From Ricordea florida (lineage: Eukaryota; Cnidaria; Anthozoa; Corallimorpharia; Ricordeidae): a stretch of DNA of 64,000 bases. The translations under genes and the position numbers were made by a program. This document shows positions 45,997 through 57,045 of this stretch, in pieces. The notes beneath the pieces were generated by a model. It saw nothing but the letters and a program-made list of their open reading frames with translations. It was not told the origin of the DNA and did no database searches. The stretch spans positions 1,055,001 through 1,119,000 of the forward strand of contig OX453275.1 of assembly GCA_949710005.1 (NCBI GenBank), written 5' to 3'. Every line of letters begins with the position of its first letter. Within the stretch, counting starts at the first letter, position 1.

Positions 45997-48149
45997 AGTC
46001 ACTCTTGGGAGTGAAAGGGTTAAACTGTCTGAAAAAGCTGTGATCATTAAAAATGCATGTTAAGTGTAACAATATCACCTTATCCTTTCACTACTAAGAC
46101 CACTATAGTAATCATTATTCTCCCCAATAAATGGCACACATCTTCTTCATGTTTGGTTTTGTTGTGTTAGATTGATGTTCTTGACTTAATTTTGTTTTTT
46201 AGTTTTTTTTAGTCCTCTTGATCTGTTTGGGTCAATAGACACTACACCCTTTATCATCTCATTAAAATGTTACAGTAAAATAGACTACTTGGAAAATGTA
46301 TGCCTTAGTATAGGAACATGAAGCAACCTTATGTATTTGTTCCTAATTTTCACAGAATTTCTAAATTAATTAGTTTGTAATTTACCAATACTCCTTTGTC
46401 AGGTGTGGAACAGTGAGAATGGAGCTGTAAAAGTTGTCTTCAGTGGACACAGTGATATTGTCAGACATTGCTGCTATTCATCTGATGGCCAAAGAATTGT
46501 CTCTTGTTCTGATGATCCTGTGGTCAAGGTAAGCACACTGCAACCTCTATTAAATGGCCACTTCTCAAGTGTGGCCTCTTAATAGAGGTCTCACTGTAAC
46601 AACAACTACAGCAGCAATAAACTAGACACATATTTGTGTTAATGCAATCTTCCTATAAATAGTAAGTCATGAGATTTTGTGAACATCATTCCTTGTCATT
46701 ATTTTTGTCTTGGATGTGCAACTGTTAATCAGTCAGGATTGAGTAATCATGCTCTCTTGATTACCAAAAGTGCCCTCGTGATTGAGAAAAATGCCTTCTG
46801 TCTCAGGCAATCAAGATTCAGTAATTTTGCCCCATCCATCAACAGGAACATTAACATTCCAGAGGGTATTAACCTCAAGGAAATCTGGGAGGGAACAGCG
46901 CATATTTTATGGAAGACTCTATTTAAGAAATGTAGCAAGGACAGGTAAATCCTTCAGTGCCCTACACTTCTTAGGTCCTTCAGTCCTTGGGAAGGATTAA
47001 ATACTGTTGGTTATTATTAGAGCATGAGTCTGTACAGCATAGTTTGTTTGTTTTTGGTCAAACTGAAGGTCTTGAGTTTATAGTAATATTTGTGGCGGGT
47101 AAAAGTTAGTAGTCCAGATAACAGTCTTTTCTAAATTTAACAAGCTGTCACTCTGCCATAGCACTGCTCAATGAATATTTGTTTGATGTCAGGTTTGGGA
47201 TGCCTATTCTGGACAAGAAGTTTTTACATTTGAAAGTGGAACAAACTCAGCGGTTACCTTTTGTTGTTTCAAACCATCTGGTTGCAGCATCGTAGGAGTC
47301 TCTGACACAACTGTTAAGGTTAGAAGATTTGGAATGCTAATTAAGGGACAGGTGTATTTCTTGAAAGCTCTTGAAACCCCAAAAAGGTCTGTTGTAAAAA
47401 TATGGAGCCCTAACACATAATTGTGTCTTTAAGAGACGAACGTTTGATGGGCGGAAACATTGTTGAAAGGTATGTTTTTGGCATTCTCACTGGCAAAGTT
47501 GGAAAAAGAAAATCCTAGTTATTCCAACAATAGTCAAACCAACGACCATCCATTTACTAGTCAGGATGCTCTACCCCTGATCTATAGGAGACTTGTGGGA
47601 ATGAGGCCATTAAACTAGGTTCCTAAACAACAGTGTGAATTATTCCCTCTTGAAATGTCCTTGAATGTTTATGGTCTTTTTGAGAAATGCATGGTTGGTG
47701 TTAAATAAATATTTCAATTTCTCTGGCACTTATTGTGAAAATATCTTTTGCCACATTACTATTTTTAAACACAGGGTTTTAGATTTTGTAACATCTTAGA
47801 TTGATCACAGTTTCTGATATCCATAATTATCATAGATATGGGATTCTACTACAGGCCAAGAACTCAAGACTCTTCAAGCTTCGTCCACAACTCTTTCATT
47901 GGCTTACTCAAATGATGATAGTATTTTGGCTATGGCACTTTCAGATACCACCATACAGGTACAGTGTACATCTACATTGACAGCTGTACATGACAAAGGT
48001 TGCACATTGTGCCAAGGAAAAATACGTAAATAGATAGATAAATAAATAAACAAACAAAGAAAATTAATCAATTAAGTAAGAAAAGAAAACTGTGTGTATT
48101 AAGTTTAATTAAGCTTCTTTCATGTGAAACCTGTTGTACATCATTTTGC

Positions 48150-48204
<55 letters not shown>

Positions 48205-51200
48205 AAACATAAGTCGTCTGTACTTACCAAGAAGACAAGGAGGGCGTGGACTTATTAGTGTCAAGGATGCTATAAATACTGAAGAAAGAAATATCAATGT
48301 CTACATTAGCCAGAGCCAGGAACGTTTGTTGAAAGCTGCATGGACGAGGAAGAATGTTGATGAAATTTAAACACCAAAGGAGTATAAGGAAAGGATGAAA
48401 AGGAAAAGAACTGAGGACTGGTCTAGAAAGCAGCTGCATGGGCAGGTCAAGAGAGAGACAGAGGACCTATCTGATGTTTCCTGGAATTGGATAAGAACTG
48501 GTGAACTGAAGAAGGAGGCAGAAGGGCTTATTTTTGCCGCACAAGACCAGGCACTAAGAACAAATGCTGCAAAAGCCAGAATCGAAAACCGAAGTGTATC
48601 ATCCAAATGCAGAATGTGTGGTAGTCACGATGAAACTGTGCAGCATGGTTTGTGTAGTTGCCCCAAGCTTGTGCAGACAGAATATAAAAAGAGACATGAT
48701 GTTGTTGGGCGGGTCATACATTGGGAGTTGTGCAAGAAATGTGGAGTTGGGTGCAGTGACAAATGGTATGAGCATTCCCCCAAAAGCGTAGAAGAGAACG
48801 AGGAAGTAAAACTGTTGTGGGACTTTACTATTCAAACAGACCGAGAAGTCCATCACAGGAGGCCAGACATTAATGTGATCCAGAAAAAGAAGGCAAAGGA
48901 AACAATCATTGTGGACATAGCTGTTCCCGGAGATAGCAACGTACTGCTGAAAGAAACTGAAAACTATGAAAAGTACCCAGACCTGGCTAGAGAGATTAAA
49001 AGGATCTTGAAATCAGGGACAAAAGTGGTGCCAGTGGTAGTAGGTGCATTTGGTTCAGTGTCAAAGAAGCTGGCAGGCGATTTGGAGCAACTAGGAGTTA
49101 AGGATCGAACAAGAACGATGTAAAAGTCAGCACTTCTCGGATCAGCACATATCCTCAGAAAAGTGCTAGAAGTGTGAGGTTTCGGGACGAGACTTGACTG
49201 GATCTTTCTCTCTAGGGAAAAATCCTGTGCTTAATGTTAAAAATAATAATTTGGTAATTTTTTTGTTATAGTGGTATTATTTGTGTTTTAGCTGTGGAAT
49301 GCACTGAGTGAGGCCAGTGTTGGCATGTACCGAGGGCACTCGGGTTGGGTGCACTGTGTTAGCTTCTCACCAGATGCCTCAAAGTTGGTTTCAGCCTCTG
49401 ATGATGAGACAGTGAAGGTACAGTAACAGTTATGAACATGTAGCTATACTCTGCCGAAGCACAGCTGGTGCCAATCCATGGTGCCAGGTCTATCTGCTAC
49501 TTGAAATTATATTAATATAATGATATTGATTTGTTTGTTAAATGTGTATGTTGTAGTTTTTTCCTTGGTTCAAATTTTATTTTTCTTTGTTTTTTTTTTT
49601 TGGTGTGGTAATTTATGATGAGTTTGAAACAAAGGAAAATAATATGTGGATATGTCCATACAAGTAGTTTCAATACTGCTGTGTTCAATTTGTGGTTCTA
49701 TCAAGTACAAGAAAATAAGAGGGGATTGATTGCCTGATGATCAAAACTGACACAAATTCCTCACATGATAGGAAAAGGTATTTTAAAAGGGTAAACCAGT
49801 TTATGACCTGCTTATACATGTAGAGCACTGTCTCTTATTTATTGTCAACTATGAATGCTGTAGCTGGAAAAGAGAAGCTCAGCATCTATTACTATTTTTT
49901 GGACATTAATTAAGGTTTCCTAAGCCCGTGTTACTTCTTCCAAGTTATTATGTGATGTTATCTACATGGGGATTCCCTGTACTGTCTTTGTAGCTATATT
50001 AGGAACTTTAAGCAAAACACAACGACAGCGTTGACTATAGCAACACCAAACAATAGCGTTGATGAACGAAACAATGAAACTGCATGTGCAGAATACATTC
50101 TGGTAGATTTCTTTGCCATCCTCTGTAAAACAAGTATGTGAAATGACCATTTTTCAGGCTTTCTGGAAGATACGAGTGCACAAAAACAAAATCGACAAGA
50201 AGCAATTGTAATGAACTGTGAACGGGTTAAATTGGAAAAATCGGGGGTTTGAAAAGTTATGGAAAGAAAATGAAACAAGCCTGTTGCCATTGGTACAGGA
50301 GAAAAACAATCAATTTTTTCTAATGTGCTGTCCTCTGCGTTATCTTCGTTGTTGCTTGAGCTCCCTATTTGACTCCTTGGAACTCAAACATTCAAAGGAA
50401 ATTGAAGAAGCTTCAAGTTACTGAGGTTAGAATTATGTAGTTAATGATCAGAAGGGAAGTGACACTTGCTTTGAGTTTATCGCAGGAGGTTCAAGTTAGC
50501 AAGGGTTCAAGCACTTATGGCCAGAAATGCATGCCACGTTGTTTAGCAAACACTTTGTCTTTATAGGAGTGGTTTGGGAATTCCATATTACAGGTTTTAG
50601 TTTAATAGGGATGGTTTGAGATAGTGAGTGTTTGATTTAGCCATGTTTCAAGTTATCAGGAGTCAGCTGTACATGTAATACAGTATGTATAAGTATTGTT
50701 TTGTTTCTTCAGATATGGGCTGTTGATAGCACTGCCTCTCAAAGCCCACCGAAGCTCAGGATGGTATTTGATGTGGCTTTTGTGAGGGATTCTCTGACAG
50801 TTGCTATAACCGACTCATGCAACAAACTTATGGTAATTGTCTCAACCATGTTTTTAACCCTTTGAGTATCAATACCAGAGTACACATTCTACTTTGTGAT
50901 TCTGTGTATGTTTCATACAGTGCCAGCAAGAATGTATTAGAATATCAACACAGTTTAATTTTGGTGATCATATCCTTTGGCTTAGATCATTACAATCTAA
51001 TGAAATTAGATAGTGATTTAACTACTGGTCAGGAATGTTATGCTTGTATGTGGTTAATTTATTGTTTTAAAACTGAGTGTAACTATCAAACATATTGTGA
51101 TAACCTTATTTTCTTGGTTGTATGTTATACAGCTGTACAGCACCATGACACTTTTCTTTAAGCCAAGGTATTGTAAATTTTTGAGGCAGAAATTTACCAC

Positions 51201-52481
51201 TAAACTTGGCATGTTAGTTTGAATGGTTGTCATTACTAACATTCCTATACAAGCAGAATTTCAAAGTGTACGAGTAATGTTGCTCCATTTAAGTTTGTTG
51301 TGAAGTTTCAGTATGGAATGCCAAGTCTTACATATAACAAACATCTTGGCTGCAGATTTTTGAGGGGGAAACAGCGAGGTTTGTATCACAAAGTGAAGCA
51401 CACAGTTCTAAAATTACCAGCATCAGTTTAGCAACTGACGCAAATCATGTTGCCATTGGGTTAGAAGATGGTCGTGTTCAGGTAAATTTACCACATTTTA
51501 AGAGTAATTTACAGTTCATTTATCTGTTGACAGAATTGAAGTGATATGTCTTCTTAATAATCATTATTTTAAAAATATGAGATGCATCACACAAGACATG
51601 TAATTTTTGTGGCATTACACTCAAATTTTCAAAAGAGTTATTTGTACGTACCTCTACTAGCTGAGTTCTAAGTCCGTACTGTAAGTTACGGACAGAGTTT
51701 TTTTCTGCTCGGTTATATGGCCCAAGCGCAAAGCATGCGGATATAATTATGATATTGTATGAATGAGTTCTGATTGTTAACATTTTGAAATAGTGTTATA
51801 GACAATCAAATGGATGACAAAATTGCTTGTCTTTTGCCGAGTCCCAAAATATTGTAAATTATTTTGTCTCAGTTGGTACGCGCATTGTGATTGGTCAATT
51901 TAGGGGGCCATACTTCACTGTACAGCCCACTAAATTTAAAAGTTTGTTTTGGTCAGCAAAAAGGTCTCCAAAGATATAATAAATATCTAACAAACCTTGT
52001 TTTTTCGGTCTGTACTGTAAGTTATGGATCCTCGTTTTTTTTCTGCTCGGATTTATGGCCCACACACTTCGCACAGGGCAAGATTGAAGAGAGGCCGGCC
52101 TCGCAACAGCTGGAGGTGAGACACTGAGGCAGAGCTAAAACAGCAGGGGACCAACTGGACTGGAGCAGCGAGAGCAGCCCAGAACCAAGTGCGCTGGCAT
52201 GGGGTCATCGATGGCCTATGCTCTTCTATGGGCTAGGGGCTCTAGTCTCTCTCTAGTAACTTACAGTACAGACCTCGAACTCGGTTAACAAGAGGTATTA
52301 ATTTTAACAGTGTATTATTAACAGTGTATTATACTGTATTTGAGAGAGATTTTAATCCCAAAGTTTAATCTATCTGTTCATTGAAACTAATTAGAGATTT
52401 TTTTCCAATTTTATTTACATCATGTTACATTAATTTACCTAGTTATTACAAGTCATAATAATATACATGAAAAAATTACTC

Positions 52482-52514
<33 letters not shown>

Positions 52515-55500
52515 TGTAACACCAGTGCAAAAAGTGTAATACCAGTGCAAAAAGTGTAACACCAGTGCAAATTACACATTGATTTTCTGGATTATGATAT
52601 TCTTTATTTTTAAACGAACCGCTTTGAGTTCGTAGCGTTATCAGTTGATCTTCATCAGCCAATCAGTAAATAAAGTGTCAAATCCGCGTCAAATGCTTAC
52701 TTCCTGTCCGTCCGCAATGAGATCTTCCGGCACTTCCTCCAGGTGAATTTTTTCATGTTTATATTATTAATAAGTAATCATACGGCTTTTCTCGTTCAAT
52801 TTGGAATTAATTTGTACTTGTGAGTTTTTCAAAAAGCTGAAATTGCACTCGCCGAAGCGGCTCGTGCAATTTCAGCTTTTTGAAAAACTCACTCGTGCAA
52901 ATTAATTCCAAATTGAACTCAAAACCGTATGATTACCTTTACTTATAAGTGAAGATTTTTATTGTTGATGTTCTCATCTAGATTTTGGAGACATCAACTT
53001 GTAATGTTCTCAAGCAATTCAAGAGTCACTTTGCCCGTGTCAAATGGTGTGTATTTAGCAGATGTGGTGAGGTTTTGGTCTCTGCCTCAGATGACTGCAC
53101 TACTAAGGTAGGCACTAGAAATCCAGTCATAAGAATGTTGAATTCTGTTTTACCATGTGCTGTGTAATGTGTTGATTTCTTTTAAATCAAGGTATACCGC
53201 TGTTTGGATGGAGTTCTTCTGTTCTCTCTTGAGGGCCATACAGGCAGTATTCAAAGATGTTTACTCTTCAAAAATGATACCAAACTTGTGACAGCCTCTT
53301 TGGATGGGACACTGAAGGTTTGTTTTATTAAAATGTGTTAACCAGTGATTCATTTGAAATAATAATTTAAAAAAAGTAATGATAAATTAGTTTACTTTTT
53401 GGGATGTTGAAGAACCCACACACTGTTTGCGAAGAGTAGAGGATGTAGACCCCGGTCTTGTGGCTAGGCCCTTGTATTTGCAGTTGTAATTTATATATGT
53501 CGAGCATTTCTTACATGAGCCCCTGGCTTGGTATATTGGGCGACCACTCCCCATGTTATCGACAATAAATGAATTGATTGATTGATCGATTATGATTTTT
53601 CCATTTATTATCATAACTGTTGCATCTTTTTTCTCATTACTGTATTGCCAATTCCTGGTGTTGATTATTTGCATTATTTTATATCATTTTTTTGTACTAA
53701 AGGACTGTTATGAAATTATTGTTACTTTATTTTCTAGGTTTGGGATGTACAAAAAGGAAGCATTCAGTACACCTGCCAGCATAGCAGCACTGAGTATGTT
53801 CTCTCTTGTGCAGTGTCTCATGATGAAACAAAACTTTTGTCAGCATCTGTGGATTGTTATGCCAAGGTATAGTACCTTTATAAATGAGTATGAGTCAACC
53901 CCTCCCATAATTCATTAAGAGTTAAATGTTAGATCAGTACTATCAGTATTTCACAATTGGCTACAATTTAGAGTTTTCTGTAATTTAGTATCCATTGAGG
54001 AACAATGAAAGTTGTTTGTTTATGTATTTAAGTATAACTGATAGAACATAATGAAAAGTACATGTAGTTCATTGAGATTAGAAGAAACCTGATCAAGCAT
54101 GCTAGACCATGTGACACCAATGACCATATTACACCAGAAAAACGTTCAAATTTCATGAAGGACATGTATGTTGTTTTTTTTTCTATAAAATGCCAGCATC
54201 ATAGTCCTACATGTTATCTGATCATGCCATATAGTAAAAACTTTAAACCATTATTTATACTGGCAAATCAGAATTTGTGGGCCTGGCGGTCTACAAGTTG
54301 GTTTCTTCTTAATGATATTGCGTACGTAGCAGTTATATTTAATTCAATTATTATCCCAACCAGTAGTCGGATAAACCTTAGCAGCAATAAACTGTGTTCA
54401 TTGGTGGCTATTTGCTGATTTTATGTAGATTTGGAACTCTTCAAATGGTATGTTGATTCGTTCAGTTGGACCACACCCAGACTGTGTCAGGTCTGCTGCC
54501 TTCTCTGTCAATGATCAGTTCCTTTGTACTGGCTGTGATGATGGAATTGTGAGAGTAAGCAATTCAAGCCTTTTTAATTATTTTCTTGCAGGAATTCTCA
54601 TTCATCAATGTTCAACTTTGTTTCTCCACTCAATGCTCCTCCTTTCCTCTCCCATAAAGAAAACAAAAATTAATAAATGGGAGGGTCTGCTATGTGATAG
54701 AATTTAATCTTTCAACATCCAGAGTCAAGCCTTGAGTTATTCATTGTTCTTGTTGTATTCCCACTTTTGCGTTGCACATGCAGGTTCAAACCACAACTGT
54801 CAGCTCAACCACTTTTCTCACAGTAAGGACAGGGTGAAACCCTTCCAGCCCCCACCTCAGTTTCTGCCTGGTTCTAACTTTTAAAAAATCATTTTCACTC
54901 CCAGGCTTAGACCTTCAGTTGATTTTTACTCTCAACCCTTTCTATCTTGTAAGCAAACATGTATACTCATGTAAAATTGTTTTTCTTGATTCTAACTTCA
55001 AATAACGAGTACATACTTGTCAACTTGAAACAGACAAATTTCAATACTTTTGTTTTGATATGTACCAAGGCAATTGACAGTGATTTTTTGAACTGTGACC
55101 GCTGCTGATTTTTTTAATTCTAGGTATGGAATGTAGTTGATGGCCAAGAAATTTCTGTGTGCAGTAAACATGATGGCTGGGTATCAAGCTGTTGGTTTTC
55201 AAATGACTGTAACCTCCTAGTTTCAGTCAGTGATAACATCAAGGTACATCAAGCTCAGTGTACTTGCAGTTTACTTTAATCCATCAATCAATGTTTTATT
55301 TGCCACAACATGCGAGTATATAAACTTTAAAACATATGTTAAGTGGTAAGGAGACCTGTAGAAAACCACAAGGCTTATACTGAGAGGTCTCATTGGTGAC
55401 ATGCGAATAGGAAATCAGTTACAGCAAAATTAAGGTGAGTGTACAGTACATGTAGAAAACCAAATTGAAAAAAATACAAACTGCTATTTTGATGGATGCA

Positions 55501-55900
55501 TAGTTTGTGTTTTTAATTTTTTATCTTGAATAATATTTAATTATTAATGAAATCAACAACCTGTCTTTTAAAGGAAGATGAATTAAGAAGAGATGCAAAT
55601 GAAAGTGGCAAAGCATTTCAAATTTTTGGTCCTTGATAGAGTATTAGTGTTAAATTCACGCATTTGCTGGACTATGTACTAAATATTATAAGAAGCTGTA
55701 TGTTGATCATGCATAAGAGGAAAAAAGTATTAATGAAACCTCTTTTTCTTTAACCACAGTGGTGGAAAAGAGATGGTACTCTGTGCCAACAATTCAATTT
55801 GAAAGGAGTTCAGGCAAAACGTATCCACTGTTCGCCCAACTTCAAGACATTTGTAACTGTGGACAATGTTGGAATGTTCTACATTCTGAAGAGAATATGA
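40034..55900 (+). CDS. APAF1: APAF1-like apoptosome protein (two CARDs, NB-ARC, fifteen WD40 repeats)
   Basis: Twenty-one exons join in phase to give 1331 residues (human APAF1: 1248): 40034-40355, 40800-41123, 41517-42403, 42578-42770, 43354-43547, 43921-44099, 44648-44777, 45008-45133, 45337-45462, 46403-46528, 47193-47318, 47836-47958, 49292-49417, 50713-50832, 51356-51481, 52982-53107, 53192-53317, 53738-53866, 54429-54554, 55124-55243 and 55760-55900. All junctions are GT..AG. The order is CARD, CARD, NB-ARC with P-loop GMAGCGKTV (near 259), Walker B LLVLDDLW (near 343) and TTRDAA, winged helix, helical domain, then WD40. EGGVPQRPAVFTTRN is a strong APAF1 signature. The family forms the ATP/dATP-dependent apoptosome that recruits a caspase through CARD contacts. 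The extra CARD and the VHN triplet near residue 544 differ from human APAF1. The gene is intact; activity is inferred. Confidence 0.93.
40800..41123 (+). CDS. APAF1-like exon 2: second CARD
   Basis: Encodes EAMTKEHENLLIVNRVEIVEDLLADDIL..., closely similar to exon 1 (IVEDLL.DD, EKTS.RQAEKLLD at matching places). It is probably a tandem exon duplication. The acceptor chosen (ttgtcttcaacag) has a good pyrimidine tract. An earlier acceptor at about 40730 (gctacag|AACTGG) would also be in frame and add about 23 residues. Confidence 0.88.
41517..42403 (+). CDS. APAF1-like exon 3: NB-ARC nucleotide-binding domain
   Basis: A single 887-base exon. It carries the P-loop, NPEEAKDRLRMLFAHQYPRSLLVLDDLW (human: NIEEAKDRLRIL...PRSLLILDDVW, shown in part), the sensor-like MVTTRDAA, GSPLAISMIGALLREHPKRWKYY and the start of the winged helix, VPAQVLCILWNEE. 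Two in-frame acceptors are possible (41517, or about 41535); the first keeps VENILLEGGVPQRP, as in the family. Confidence 0.92.
44325..44590 (+). mobile_element. Long-hairpin element, family A copy 2
   Basis: Head 'gtgattggtcagcttaggggg' and 'gtacttcactgtacggccc', then the hairpin region with 'catactgtaagttatggatcc' and 'ggaacttacagtatgg', ending ggttagtaagag. Opposite in orientation to the copy at 7848. In intron 6 of the APAF1-like gene. Confidence 0.7.
44648..55900 (+). CDS. APAF1-like exons 7-21: WD40 region, one repeat per exon
   Basis: Fifteen consecutive exons of 120-141 bases, each coding one WD40 unit. Most begin VW/IW/LW right after the acceptor and end with TVK, TTK or equivalent right before the donor. 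All but the first start in phase 0. Ten exons are exactly 126 bases (42 codons). Human APAF1 also has fifteen repeats, arranged as seven- and eight-bladed propellers that bind cytochrome c. Whether cytochrome c is the ligand here cannot be told from sequence. Confidence 0.92.
45508..45592 (+). repeat. SINE/LINE 3' tail-like repeat, copy 2
   Basis: Shares aagcgcctttgaacatat and the following catatgaaaaa with the copy at 20928, and ends in an ATT/ATC simple tail. In intron 9 of the APAF1-like gene. Confidence 0.5.
45808..46023 (+). mobile_element. Dimer of the 100-bp palindromic MITE, family B copies 5 and 6
   Basis: Two near-identical units (45808-45909, 45922-46023) are separated by gggagatagttt. 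Unit order and spacer are the reverse complement of the dimer at 24967-25183. In intron 9 of the APAF1-like gene. Confidence 0.85.
47484..47628 (-). mobile_element. tRNA-derived SINE
   Basis: Same family as 22728-22870 (gttggaaaaagaaaatcc, ctataggagact, gaggccattaaacta). The A-box region reads CTGATCTATAGG on the plus strand, so its promoter is decayed. In intron 11 of the APAF1-like gene. Confidence 0.65.
48150..48202. repeat. (AAT)n microsatellite
   Basis: A pure run of about seventeen AAT units just upstream of the LINE fragment, in intron 12 of the APAF1-like gene. It creates a poly-Asn reading on the plus strand and poly-Leu on the minus. Confidence 0.9.
48203..49250 (+). mobile_element. 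5'-truncated non-LTR retrotransposon with CCHC finger and restriction-like endonuclease
   Basis: The reading starts RLYLPRRQGGRGLISVKDA, typical of the region after the reverse transcriptase in R2/NeSL-type LINEs. A TAA at 48368-48370 interrupts it, and the same frame continues to 49123. That part has a C-x2-C-x7-H-x4-C finger (CRMCGSHDETVQHGLCSC) and a PD-(D/E)xK-like nuclease (HHRRPDINVI, then IIVDIAVPGD). The RT core is absent. It lies in intron 12 of the APAF1-like gene in the sense orientation. Confidence 0.75.
51650..51735 (-). mobile_element. Long-hairpin element, family A partial copy
   Basis: Shares ctgagttctaagtccgtact and gtaagttacggac with family A, and ends near 'atatggcccaagcgc'. 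Only the hairpin end is present. In intron 15 of the APAF1-like gene, about 130 bp from an oppositely oriented copy. Confidence 0.6.
51868..52300 (+). mobile_element. Long-hairpin element, family A copy interrupted by LINE sequence
   Basis: Head ctcagttggtacgcgcattg, body ggccatacttcactgtacag, hairpin arm gtctgtactgtaagttatgg; the closing arm (cttacagtacagacctcgaa) is at about 52260. The loop between about 52078 and 52250 is replaced by LINE coding sequence. Confidence 0.7.
52078..52245 (+). mobile_element. Fragment of LINE ORF2 C-terminus inside the family A hairpin
   Basis: From about 52124 it reads TEAELKQQGTNWTGAARAAQ, then RWHGVIDGLCSSMG and a stop. This is the recognisable end of a group of animal LINE polyproteins. 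The preceding bases code RGRPRNSW-like residues in another frame, so it is frameshifted. Confidence 0.65.
52510..52575. repeat. Short tandem repeat of 20 bp
   Basis: Three units of accagtgcaaaaagtgtaat with small changes, in intron 15 of the APAF1-like gene. Confidence 0.8.
52774..52936. mobile_element. Fold-back palindrome next to APAF1-like exon 16
   Basis: The left arm gtaatcatacgg...aagctgaaattgcac is answered by gtgcaatttcagctt...ccgtatgattac. Arms are about 75 bases with few mismatches around a short gccgaagcgg-type loop. It ends 45 bases before exon 16. Confidence 0.8.
53395..53600 (+). repeat. Probable non-LTR 3' end with (TGAT)n tail
   Basis: A non-coding body (ccccggtcttgtggctaggc...) ends in aataaatgaattgattgattgatcgat, the tail style of CR1/L2-like LINEs or SINEs that borrow them. 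In intron 17 of the APAF1-like gene. Confidence 0.4.
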
Positions 55901-56497
55901 AACAGGCTTCAGAATTTGTGAACGTCTGTGATGGACCACATCAGTGTTAAATCACAGATCACTCAAGGTTATTTTTAGATGTTTTGATTCATAATTCATC
56001 TCTGTTAAGACCATCTTGGGTAACAGTGCTTTATTTTTGAAACTTCCTTTGATCTGGTATTCCCTGGACAGCATCAACTGATAGGATTATATTGATTAAT
56101 GAAAGTGCAAGTGTTGTGTCCTTTGTGATATGAGTTGACCCTTTCATGGACTAACAAAATGTCTTAATTGCCACTGCTATATTACTTTAGACCAAGATAT
56201 AAACAAAAGGAGCCTCAAAATGACCAAAAGGTCTGATTACAGGCAAACAAAGATGAACATGTAATACCAAATGAAGTTTAACGATCAAAACAGGAATCAG
56301 CGTTTGAATACAAAAAGTAAGCCAGCTTTGAATAATTTTTACACTTTTGGGTAGTTAGTGCTTCATAAGGAATGTGTTCATATAAAATTTGGACATGAGG
56401 ATATAGCTTATATCAGCTGATTGTAGAGCAAGCATTGTAGAGGTTACACTTCAGCAATTTAGTGCTCATCACCCAGTTTCCCAATGGAAATGCAGTT
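55901..56497. other. 3' UTR of the APAF1-like gene
   Basis: AT-rich, with no ORF or repeat recognised. The polyadenylation site cannot be fixed. Confidence 0.4.
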
Positions 56498-57045
56498 TTA
56501 ACCCTTTAAGCCCTAAGGGGCCTCCAGTTGACAAGTAAAATCATCTGATATGACATTTAAGCCAGAGTAATTAGCAATTAATGAATGAGGCTGAGTAGGA
56601 TATGAAGAATTAAGCGGGTCGAGGAAGGTGTTATCCACCGAGGCCGTAGGCCGAGGTGGATAACACCCTTCCGAGATCCGCTTAATTCTTAATATTCTAC
56701 GAAAGCCGAATTCATTAATTGCTTTATTATTTATCAAAATATTTTCAAACACTTAAAGGAGAAAATGAGCTTCATTTTCACAAATTTCACACCCACCAGC
56801 AATATAACAAAACACCAAAATAACACAAGCTCGTCCCCAGGTCTTCTCGGTTAACCATGCATTAACCTGCGAAAACGCTGCATTTTTGACGTCATTTCAT
56901 CGTTAAATTGAAAATTCTTCCAAATTTGGTCATCAGTAACTGGTTATGGTGAATTCAACGTGTGCTTTTAGCCAATCAGAATCGGGGAAATATTTTGAAT
57001 GAATAATAAAATCTGTTAAGTCACTCTTGGGATGTAAAGGGTTAA
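56498..57045. mobile_element. Palindromic MITE (family B copy 7) split by another palindromic element
   Basis: The left half ttaaccctttaagccctaag...gccagagtaa ends near 56570. The right half taaaatctgttaagtcactc...aagggttaa resumes near 57004. The roughly 430 bp between starts with an inner palindrome: caattaatgaat is answered by attcattaattg, around an exact hairpin of gtgttatccacc and ggtggataacac. Confidence 0.8.
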
